Of a stretch of 64,000 bases of DNA, positions 34,801-46,800 are shown in pieces (position 1 is the first letter of the stretch; each line of letters opens with the position of its first letter). Source of the stretch: Nymphaea colorata (lineage: Eukaryota; Streptophyta; Magnoliopsida; Nymphaeales; Nymphaeaceae); the NCBI RefSeq assembly GCF_008831285.2, contig NC_045146.1:3872001-3936000 (forward strand), given 5' to 3'. The notes beneath the pieces were generated by a model, which saw nothing but the letters and a program-made list of their open reading frames with translations, was not told where the DNA came from and made no database searches. The position numbers were made by a program, and so were the translations under genes.

Positions 34801-37800
34801 GTGAAGACATCTGCAGTTTGATCTTCAGATAATACATAAATGGCGGTTATGGTTTCCCCTTGAACAAGGTCCCGAATGTAATAGTAGTCCACTTCAATAT
34901 GTTTAGTTCTCTCATGGAAAGCTGGATTGTTTGCAATGTATGTGGCTGCCTTATTGTCACAATACATCCTTATGGCAAGAGGAACTGACATACTTAGGCT
35001 AAATGGATTTAGCCTAAGTCATTTCAGTAGTAGTTTGAGCCATAGCCCTGTACTCAGATTCTGTACTAGATTTTGACACCACACCTTGCTTTATGCTTCT
35101 CTAGGATATAAGATTGCCTCCTACAATACAAAAAATCCTGTGGTAGACTTCTTGTATTCGATTGAACCAGAATAGTCAACATCACTATAGGCTTCTACGT
35201 CCAAGGCATTGCCTCTTGTGAAACAAAGTCCTCACCACCATTAATGTTGCATCCCAATGAACTTTCTTGGGTCTTTCTATGAATTGACTTAGCCTCCCCA
35301 CTGCAAAGCTAATGTCTGGTCAGGTTACAGTACATAGAGGAGCTTCCTAATAAGGGAACTGATCGAGAATCCACTAATTTTGATTGGTCATCATGAAGAT
35401 GTATGTGTAGATTCGTAGGTAGAGTGGCCGATTTAGCTCCTAGCATCCTGGTGTCTTGCAATAAATCAAGAACATACCTCCGTTGGGATAGAACTACACC
35501 TTTCCTATTGCGAGCAACCTCTATTCCCACGAAACATCATAGTTGACCAAGATCTTTCGTCACAAAGTGTTTTTGAAAAAACAACTTTGTATCAAAAATT
35601 TCTTGATCGAAGACGCTTGTCAGGATTATATCATTAACATAAACTACTAGAATGGGCATACCCCTGGAATTCTTCTCTGATATTAGGATAGGTAGTGGGT
35701 AAGATGATCATGGCATCTCAGTAGAGGTAGGAGAGGGACTATAACAAGGTTGAGACTCAAAGAACGTGACATCCGTATTGATATACTCCTTTTGAGTTAA
35801 AGAGATTAAAACATTTGTAACCTTTATGATTTCTGGAATAGCCAATAAAGTGGCCAATTTATTACATGTAGGCCCAAGGATGTGAACAAAGCATGTGCAA
35901 CCAAATATTTTGGGAGCGATCGAAAACAAGGGTAGTTGTGGGAACACAAGCTTAATGGGAAACTGGTTGTCCTTGGAGGATGAGGGTAAACGGTTGGTCA
36001 AGTAACAGGCAGTGAGAATGGCATCTCCCAAAACATATGCACGTAAATGAATATGAAGCATTCGGGAACGTGCCACATTTAAAAGTTGGTGATGTTTTCA
36101 CTCAGCTACTACATTTTGCTGGGAGGAATAGGGACAAGTAAATTGAGGGGAAATGTCATTATCATAGTAAAATTTCATTAATGTAGATGTCTTGAACTCA
36201 AGAGAGTTATTAGTGCAAATGTTTTTAACAAGAATACCAAACTGGGTCAGTATTTCAATAATAAGAGTACATATGACTTCAGACATTTCTTTCAAAAGGA
36301 AAACCCAAGTGACTCGAGAATAATTATCAACAATGACAAGAAAATAATGAAATCTAGACCTACTAGCAACTTTGTCAGGACAACACACATCAACATGAAG
36401 AAGATCAAATAATCCACAACTGGAATGGACTATGACTTGATGAATAACTACTATGGGTGTGCTTGCCAAGTTGACAAGCTTCACACTGGAACGACTGTGG
36501 TACTGATAGATGAGGAAGTAGGTGACAGAGCTTGAAGATGGATGGATGACCCAGTCTAAGATGCCACTGAAAGAAGTAGAACAATGAAGAAATCGAGGAG
36601 GTTGTAATACTGACAGAATCAGACAAGATGTAAATGTTCCCCTGCTTATAACCTCCACCAATCTTCTAAGTCCTAAAATAAACATAAACCAGAGTAAAAT
36701 GTAACACGAAAATGTAAGTCATTAGTCAATTGTCCAATTGATAAAAAACTAGTGGGAAACTCACGAGCATATAACACATTAGGAATTGTATAGACTGAGA
36801 AATCTTAACATCTCCATAGTCCATAATAAGAGACCATCTGTCATCTGTAAGTTTCACATGACGAGTCTGAAGTAATGTGTAGAAGAAGATAAACAATGAA
36901 GGTCTACTATAAAAGTGCCTCCATGCCTTTAAATCAATAACCCAAGTAGTACTTGTATCATGTGGAGCAGTATTGGCAGACATAGTACTGTATATCATAA
37001 CTGTAGAGGCCAAAGGCTAAATAGATCTGTGTGCTAAAAATTGCTCACACTCTGACTTGCTAGTATTCACTATCATAGTCTCTGAACGATAAGAAGACGA
37101 AGACCCTTCTATTACTGATGAAGCTGCCTGGACAGATCTAATAGAAGACTATAATGAATTCTTGCCCTGCTTAGATGGAACACCTCTGCCTAGGGATGTA
37201 GCGGAATGACGACCATGTTTATCCCAACATCTGTCTTCCAAATGTCCTATTTTCCCATAGTAGGTGCACTGGAATCTCCCACGACCTTCTCCTGACCCTC
37301 AGCCTGTGCCCCTCCCCCTTGAGAAACTACCCCCACGGCCTCCTGAAGCCATCAAGGCAGAGACAGGAGAAGGTTGGGAAAGGGTCACAGCAAGACGGTA
37401 GAGTCTATTGCAAGTCTCGGCAAAGTCAGGGATTTCTATTGTAGTCAACATCTACGCCTTCACTACTGCATATTCGAGAGAAAGCTCCTGTAGAAATTTT
37501 GCTACCATAGACTGTTCACCATGAATCTTGTGGCATGTGGGACATGGAAGACGCAGAGCTTTTAGTCTTTCATAGACTGACTTGATGGAAGTGAAGTACT
37601 GAGCAAGACTTTGATCACCCTATCGTAAATTAAGTAATTCCTCCTCCATTTACAAAATCTTGCTAACATTCTTGTCATTAGAGTATGTTGTTTAAAAAAA
37701 TCCTACATCTGTTTGGCAAAGGTATAATATGTGTAGAAATACGAACAAGAAGGAGACGAAGAGAAACAATGATCACGATGTAACGTGGAAAACCCTCAAC

Positions 37801-40800
37801 ACGAGGGAGAAAAAACCACGAATGAGGAGGAGTTGGTGCCCACTAGCAGCCAGACTCTCTCTCTCTTAAGATTATCATTAACACTTAAGGATTAGGGTTA
37901 CATGACTTAAGTAGAGCCCAAAACGGGCTACAAGGCGGGTCGGGTATGGATCCGGACCCGAAACACACAATCTATCAACACTCCCCCTCAAGTTGGGCAT
38001 ACATATCAAACATGCCCAACTTGGATACATTCCTCTCAAATGAAGCTGAAGGAAGAGCTTTCGTCAGAACATCAGCAGTTTGGTCTTCAGACTTCATGTA
38101 AGGTAAGATCAACTCTTTCGCATCAATCCTTTCCCGAATGAAGTGACGATCAATTTCAACATGTTTTGTTCTGTCGTGAAGAACAGGGTTGTTGGCTAAT
38201 GTAGAAACACGAACCACAAAGAGAGAGTAGAGAACGAATACACAATATACGTGGAAAACCTCAGAAAGAGGTGAAAAACCACGGGGAAGCTCTGACCTAG
38301 GGGCTCACCGCAACCCTAGGAGAGAGAAAATTATATTTCACTTAATTCAACACTTAAACATAAGTGACAATATAAAGAGGGAGAGAGGAGAAGCCGCCTA
38401 GGGTACCGAGCCCACCTCGGTACCCGCGCCCCATAGAACCGGGTCCAGATATGGACCCGGTTCCCACAACAACATATTCTAACACTCCCCCTCAAGCTTG
38501 GCATACATGTCAAACATGCCAAGCTTGCTAACATTCTTTTCGAATGAAGAAGTACAAAGCCCTTTAGTTAGGACGTCTGCAATTTGATCTTCAAACTTCA
38601 TATATGGCAGAATCAGCTCCTTTGAGTCAATGTATTCCCGAATAAAGTGACGGTCAATCTCCACATGTTTGGTCCTGTCATGTAGCACTGGATTATTTGC
38701 AAGATTAATCGCAGACTTGTTGTCACAGTACATCTTCATTTTATCTCCCAGTTCCACACCGATATCAGTCAAAAGAATTTTCAGCCACAGCATCTCTGTA
38801 ACCCCCATTGCAACAGCCCTGTACTCAGCCTCAGCACTAGACCTCGAACATACTTCTTGCCTCTTACTCCTCCAAACAACTAGGTTACCTCCAAGAAAGA
38901 TACAATACCCTATAGTGGACCTCCTTGTGTCAGTGCAACCTGCCCAATCTGCATCTGAGTAGCCCTCAATAGTAAGTTTGTCTTGTCGAGTATACAGCAG
39001 TCCTTTTCCTGGGTCATTCTTTAGATATCCCAACACTCTTTCTGCACTCTTCCAGTGACAATCCGTGGGAGCATGCATAAATTGACTTAGCACATTTACC
39101 GCATACGTGATATCAGGGCGAGTTAGAGTAAGATAGATAAGCTTACCGACTACCTCTGATATCGCCCTTTTCCTTCCTCATCCAGAATAGTGCCCGTCTT
39201 GATACTTATCTTAGTCCCCGACTCCATAGGAGTAAGATAGGGCCTACAACCAAGTTTACCTGTCTCCTTTAGTAAGTCAAGAGTGTACTTCCTTTGATTC
39301 ATAACCAGCCCTGTCTCTGATCGGGCAATCTCTATCCCCAGAAAGTATCTCAGCTTACCCAGATCCTTGAGGTCGAATTCTTTAGCTAATCTCTCCTTCA
39401 TCTTTCTGTTTTCTTCTTCATCACTGCCAGTGACAATCATATCATCAACGTAGACAAGGAGAAGACTCACCAGACCATCTCTCTGCTTTATGAATAGGGT
39501 ATGATCTCCATTTCCTTGCTTGTACCCAGTAGACTTCATAACGATCCTTAGTCTCTCAAACCAAGCTCTAGGAGACTGCTTCAAGCCATACAAAGCTTTC
39601 TTGAGGTAACAACATTTTCCCTCTTGAACATACCCGGGAGGCATGCTCATATAGACTTCTTCCTCCAGATGGCCGTTCAAGAACGCATTTTTAACATCAA
39701 GCTGGTCCATGCGCCACTTCCTGTGCACAGCAAGAGCAAGAATAACCCTCACGGTCTTCAACTTTGCAACCGGGGCAAAGGTCTCAAGATAGTCGATCCC
39801 ATACTTCTGGCTGAACCCCTTTGCAACCAGACGAGCTTTATATCGATCTACAGTGCCATCAGGTTTGTACTTCACGTTGTAAACCCACTTAGAGCCAACT
39901 AAGTGTGTCCCTTTAGGGATATCAACAACTTCCCATGTTTTGTTCTTATCTAACGCACCCATCTCCTCCGTCATAGCATGTAACCACTTGGGATCATCCT
40001 TAGCATCATCCACCGACCTGGGAATAACAACTTTGGATAAGGTTGTGATAAAACATTTGTAATTTGTACTGAGCTTAGCATAAGAAACAAATCTCTGAAT
40101 AGGGTGAGAAGTACATGACCTGGTGCCTTTGCGCAAAACAATGGAGAGCTCTTCATTCGATGGACTTGGGTCATCCGGGGAGATCACAGGATTGGGATTA
40201 GTTCTATCCTCATCACCAACATCTTCCACTGTAGCTTTCTCCTTTCTGACATAAACCTGGCCAAACAAGTGATCCCGGGCAACAGTGGGCTGAGCATCCA
40301 CCGTGACCCCTTCCATATGACTGCCCTTCTCATTACTGCCCGTGACCGTGTCAATCACACTGGGACTAACCTTGTAATCCAAAAACTCCATAAACTGAAT
40401 CAGCTGATTAGAGGAATACTCTTCCCCTTTGTTCCCAAGACACTCCCCCTGAAGAGGATTCACCGGAAAATACGACTCATGTTCATGAAATGTGACATCC
40501 CTCGAAACATACACTTTGGAAGTAGTGGGATCCACACATTTATACCCCTTCTGAGTGGAAGAGTACCCCAAGAAAACTCCTTTAATAGACCGGGGATCAA
40601 GTTTTTTGAGAGTAGGGCTATGATTATGCACAAAACAACTGCACCCAAAGACACGAGGAGTAAGAGGCCACGGATTCTGAGTGGGCCACAGGGTAGAATA
40701 AGGAGACTGACCATCCAACACCCTAGTAGGCATACGGTTAATGAGATGTGCACTAGTGAGAAGTGCATCACCCCAATACCGCTTCGGGACATGACGTTGG

Positions 40801-43800
40801 AACATAATGGCCCGGGTAACATTCAATAGATGACGATTTTTACGTTCAGCTATACCATTTTGAGGAGGGGTATAACTACAAGAGGTTTCATGAACAATAC
40901 CCTTGCCTTTCAAGAATTCATCAAGGGATTGGGAGACACATTCCCTTGCATTATCTGTACGGAAAGCTTGCACAGTAGTATGGAATTGAGTCTCAACAAA
41001 GGCAACAAAGTTTTTCACAACTGCTGGAACCTCACTACGTTCTCGCAACAAGTACACGAACGTACATCTAGAGTAATCATCAATAAGCGTCAAAAAATAA
41101 TGACAACCACCACACGTGGGTACTCCAGAAGGACCCCAAACATCGGAATGAACTAAGGCAAACGGATGAGTGGTTTTATTCAATGAAATAGGGTACGAAG
41201 CCCTGACATGTTTAGCCAATTGACACACTTCACAAGCGAAGGAGTCAATGGAGACAGAAGCAAACAAATGAGGAAACAACTTCTTTATTAACTGGAAGGG
41301 GAGATGTCCAAGACGCTCGTGCCATCGCAGAACAGTAGATCTATCGTTCACACCAGACAAGTGACCACTCGTGGCAGAAATCAACGCTGAAGCAACATGT
41401 ACCGGCAGCCTGTAGAGCCCATCAGTAACCGAACCAATCCCAATCTTCTTTCCCGTCACCAAGTCCTGCAGGGAACAGTGATCAGCAGAGAAAATCAGAT
41501 TACAGTTTAATTCTTTAGTAATACTGCTGACAGAGAGTAAGTTCACAGGAATATTTGGAACATGCAGGGCATTGTGGAGACGGTATTTGTTCAACAGGGA
41601 CAAGCTCCCTTTCCCAGCCACAGAGATAGAAGACCCATCTGCCATAGACACGCGTTGCTTGCCAGAGGAAAGTTGATATTCTTGAAAGAGTTTAGACTTT
41701 AGAGTCCCCTGTCATGTGGTGAGTGGCTCCACTATCAACAATCCAATCACCAAGAGAAGGGTTACCTTGATCAGTCGAGGCAACGAGGGCTTGGGCTAGC
41801 TGAGCCCCTTCAAACGTGGAGGACTCCTCAGGGGTAGTAGATAGGCGGCTGATGTACGCCTGTAGCTCCTTGAGTTGAGCAGGGGACAGCTTGGACTTTG
41901 CACCACTAGAAGAATTGCTCTGACTGGAATCAGACACAGAAGGGCTACGCTTGCCAGAGGGAGGACGACCTCTGACCAGTCTCTTCTCGGGATGAAGATC
42001 CCAACAGAAATCCACCGAATGCCCCAACTTGTTGCAATGAGTGCAATGCCGGGCAGGACGCTGCCCAGTCCCTGAGGCACGGCTGACAAAGGCAGAGGGG
42101 CCATGACCGGTGTCAAGATGCATCACCTGGCGACGTTGTTCTTCAGACTCAACTCGAGCATATACTTCCTCTATCCCTGGAATCTCATCACCATTAAGAA
42201 TCTGGCTACGAATAGACTCAAATTCATCCCGCAGGCCTCCCAGAAACAGAAACGTACGGTCCATCCATTCCTTTTCCCAGTAGAGGGAATGATCTGAACC
42301 GCACTTCCACTCATCAGTCACATGATAATCTAGCTCCTCCCATTTGGTCTTCAGGGCAGCATAAAAGGCAGCAACAGACAAATCACCCTGTGTCAAGGAG
42401 TAAATACTGCGTTTAATCTGATAGGTGCGCAGATGTCTCTTCTTGCGACCATACATCTTTGCAAGCACAGTCCACATATCAAAAGAGGTCGGCTTCCGCA
42501 GAATGAGAGGCTGGATATCAGAGGACACGGAGCTGATAATCCACACCTTCACTTGGCTGTCCTCCAACGCCCACGTCGCCCATTGAGGATCAGATTTGAT
42601 GGGCGCAGGTTTGTCGCCAGTGATGTAAGAGAGACGCCCACGGCTAGTAATCCCAATCTCGAGAGCGGCAGACCAAGATAGGTAATTGTCCTTGGTCAGA
42701 CGGATGGAGGTGACCTGGATCGGCACGTTCTCAGTCTTGGAGGCGCTGCCCACGTCAAGAACGGCATCTTTTTGAGTCCCCATCGCTTCTGCCATCACAA
42801 ACAAGCACACAGCAACAAGAGGCACAGCGGCGGGAATGAGGCAGCGGCGACGGAAGGCAGGCGCCGGCGCAACACAGAGGCCACCCACGGTGGCAGAAAC
42901 CAAGAACGGGCCGAACGGAGGACTGCGGAGGCGCAATAGAGGACGGCGGAACAAAGGACGACGGCGGAACAGAGGACGACGGCGGCGGAACAGAGGACGG
43001 CGGCGGCGGAACAGAGGACGGCGGCGGCAGAGCAGGGCGACGTCACAAGGGCAGCAGCGGCGCTGGAACTTCAACGGCGTCGGGCGACGAAAAAACTTGA
43101 CGATCCTCGGGAAAGAAACGCTTCTCCAACTTCGCTGTCTCTGATACCATGTAGAAACACGAACCACAAAGAGAGAGTAGAGAACGAACACACAATATAC
43201 GTGGAAAACCTCAGAAAGAGGTGAAAAACCACGGGGAAGCTCTGACCTAGGGGCTCACCGCAACCCTAGGAGAGAGAAAATTATATTTCACTTAATTCAA
43301 CACTTAAACATAAGTGACAATATAAAGAGGGAGAGAGGAGAAGCCGCCTAGGGTATCGAGCCCGCCTCGGTACCCGCGCCCCATAGAACCGGGTCCAGAT
43401 ATGGACCCGGTTCCCACAACAACATATTCTAACAGCTAAGTTGATTGCAGACTTGTTATCACAGTACATCTTCATAGGTCCTTCAATCTCTATTCCAATG
43501 TCAGTCAACAATATCTTCAACCATAATAACTCTGACACTCCCATAGCAACTGCCCTATATTCTGCCTCTGCACTGGATCTAGAGCAAACATCCTGTCTCT
43601 TGCTCCTCCATACAACAAGGTTTCCTCCCAAGTAGACACAGTACCCTGTAGTGGATCGTCTGGTATCACCACAACCTGCCCAATCCGCATCAGAATAGCC
43701 CTCGATTTCCACAATCTCTTGTTTCACATACAGGAGTCCCTTACCAGGATTTTTCTTCAGGTAGCATAGCACTCTGTCCACAGCCTTCAGATGTGCATCG

Positions 43801-46800
43801 GTTGGCGCATGCATGAATTGGCTCAAAACATTCACCGCAAAGGTGATATCAGGTCTCGTGAGGGTAAGATAAATTAGCTTCCCAACCAAACGTTGATATC
43901 TTCCCTTGTCTTCTTCACAGAGAGGCTCTCCATCTCTAAGACTCAACTTGTGCCCAGTGTCAAAAGGGGTAGGAGTAGGTCTACATCCCAATTTACCAGT
44001 TTCTTCCAGCAAATCTAATGTATATTTCCTTTGGTTTAGTACAAGACCAGTACTAGACCTAGCAACCTCCATACCAAGAAAATACCTTAGCTTGCCAAGA
44101 TCTTTGAGGTCGAATTCTGTAGCCAGTAACCCTTTTAGCTTGATAATCTCCTCCTCATCATCTCCAGTAACAATCATGTCATCTACGTAGACGAGCAGGA
44201 GAGTAACCCTGCTCTCCTTCTTCTTCACAAACAAAGTGTGATCTCCATTTCCTTGTTTGTATCCATGACGTATCATCACTCTTCTCAGTCGTTCAAACCA
44301 CGCTCTGGGCGATTGCTTAAGGCCATACAAGGCCTTTTTCAGCTTACAACACTTTTCTGGTTCTTCATATCCTGGAGGCATATGCATATATACTTCTTCT
44401 TCGAGGTCACCATTGAGGAATGCATTCTTAACATCCAGTTGATACATCTTCCACTCCTTCATCACAGCTAGGGATATAACCACCCTCACAGTCTTCATTT
44501 TCGCAACAGGAGCAAAGGTTTCCAAGTAATCAATTCCATATTTCTGGCTAAACCCCTTGGCCACAAGTCGAGCTTTATATCTTTCAACACTCCCATCTGG
44601 TTTGTACTTGACGGTATACACCCATTTGGATCCAACTAGGTGAGCGGCTTCAGGAATCTTCACCACTTCCCATGTCAAGTTTCTTCTTAGGGCATCTATT
44701 TCTTCTTTCATTGCATCAGCCCACTTGGAGTCACTTTGAGCTTCAGCGACAGTCCTGGGAATCACAGCCAAAGAGAGAGTAGAAACAAAACACTTGTAAT
44801 CTTTCCCAAGTCTGGAATAAGAAACAAAATTACCAATGGGGTGTTGAGTACATGACCAGACACCCTTTCTCAGGGCAATGGGAAGATCGTCATTCTTCTT
44901 TTCAACTTCATCATGAGTCTCCACGGTCTCCTTGGTAGGACTTGGTTCATCCAGGGAAGGAGTGGCATTGGGATTGGAAGTAGATCTAGCATCACAAGTC
45001 ATCACCTCTGTCCGAGTACCTCGTCTAGAGTAGAACTGTCCAAACAACTGAGGGCCTTCCTTCTCAATGCTATTGTCACCCCTTTCCTCCTTCTCAGGCA
45101 CATCAACAGTATTAAGTGATTCTGCTTTCTTGTAGTCCAAAAAATCTATAAACTGAAGTTCTTATCTCTGAGAATACTCTTCCCTGCCCACAGACTGCTC
45201 CCCCTGAAGAGGATTCGCACCAAAGTAAGAGGCATGTTCCAAGAAGGTAACATCCCTCGTAACATAAGCTCGACCAGTAATAGGATCAATACATTTGTAT
45301 CCTTTTTGCGTAGGGGAGTATCCAACAAAGACACCTTTGATAGACCTAGGATCAAGTTTCTTGACATTTGGACTGTGATCATGGATAAAACATACACAAC
45401 CAAAAACACGAGGAGGAAGAGGAAATGGTGGACGACTGCCAGGAAGCAACGAGTGGGGAGTCCTACCATTCAAAACACGACTGGGCATGCGATTAATAAG
45501 ATAGGCACTAGTAAGAACTGCATCACCCCAATAGTGTTTAGGAAGATTTCTCTGAAACAAAAGAGCCCTGGTGACATTAAGAAGTTGACGATTTTTCCTT
45601 TCAGCTACCCCATTTTGAGGGGGGGTGTAACTACAGGATGTCTCGTGAACAATCCCCCGTTGTCTAAGAAACTCCTCAACAGGCTGACACATGTACTCAC
45701 GGGCATTATCGGACCTGAAAGTTTTAACATTCGCACCATACTGGGTATGCACAAGAAGAATAAATGTCTCTATGATGCGAGGAACCTCGCTGCGGTCTTT
45801 TAACAAGTATATAAATGTAGCATGAGAGAAATCATCAATGAAAGTGATAAAATACTGAAAACCTTGACGGGTATGAATGCCCGAAGGTCCCCATACATCA
45901 GAGTGAATCAGGGAAAAAGCTTCATTAGCACAACTAGAAGAAAGAGGGTACGAAGCCCTCACATGTTTGGCAAACTGACAAACATCACAAGAAATGGAAG
46001 ACAAATCAAAGGAGGAACACAAGTCTGAAAACAAATGTTTCAAAATCCCAAAAGGTAAATGCCCAAAACGTTCATGCCAGTACATAAAAGACTGAAGACA
46101 ATCTTCTCTTCTCTTATCTGTCTTGCGGATCGCTGTCAACAGAGCAGTAGCCACACGTATGGGAAGACGATATAATCCATCAGAAGCTAAACCAATCCCA
46201 ATCCTCTTCCCTGTCACCAAGTCCTGCAAAACACAACGATCGGCAGAGAATATAAGTTCACAATTCAATTCTTTAGTAAGTCTACTAACTGATAAGAGAT
46301 TTAAAGGAAACTGGGGAACATGTAAAGCGCCATGCACATGAAATTTGTCCAACAAGGACAGAGTGTCTTCGCCTGCCACACAGGTAGAGGAACCATCTGC
46401 AAGAGAAACACGTTCCTTTCCCGAGGACAACTTATGCTCATGAAACAATTTTGGATTACCTGTCATGTGATGAGTAGCACCACTATCGACAATCCATTCC
46501 CCCACAGAAGAGTTACCTTGATTGCCAATAACCGCGAGAGCATGATTAGCTGTAGTTCCCTCTGAGGTCTCAATCTTGTTGACATCGATCCTGCCCAAAT
46601 AAGCCCTTAGTTCACGAAGCTGGTCAGCAGAAATGGAGATTTTTTCTCCACTGGATGCTTGCACCTCAGACACAGGCGTTCTCCCAATCGAAGATCTCCC
46701 TTTGTTTCCCTTCTTTTCTGGATGAAGATCCCAACAATAATCCACGGTGTGACCTGTCTTCTTGCAGTGAGTGCACCGGCGAAGGGATCTAGACGGGCCG

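Larger units (their letters stand above)
38200..43434 (-). mobile_element. Ty1/Copia retrotransposon E, inserted in D
   Basis: 285-bp LTRs at 38200-38484 and 43150-43434 differ at three sites. The perfect target duplication is GCTAA (38195-38199 and 43435-43439). The PBS TGGTATCAGAGA (43149-43138) differs from the canonical motif in its last base. The purine tract TTGAGGGGGAG lies at 38494-38485. It landed in the RNase H codons of D and is the innermost and last insertion of the C-D-E nest. Confidence 0.93.

Noticed and set aside
42796-43191. RRRPLF-repeat N-terminus of the Copia E gag ORF
   Set aside because: It spans the PBS and leader and starts in the LTR; the ATG at 42795 fits the family.
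43281-43439. C-terminal tail [14 protein letters not shown] on the Copia D ORF
   Set aside because: Read-through into the LTR of element E, not part of the D protein.
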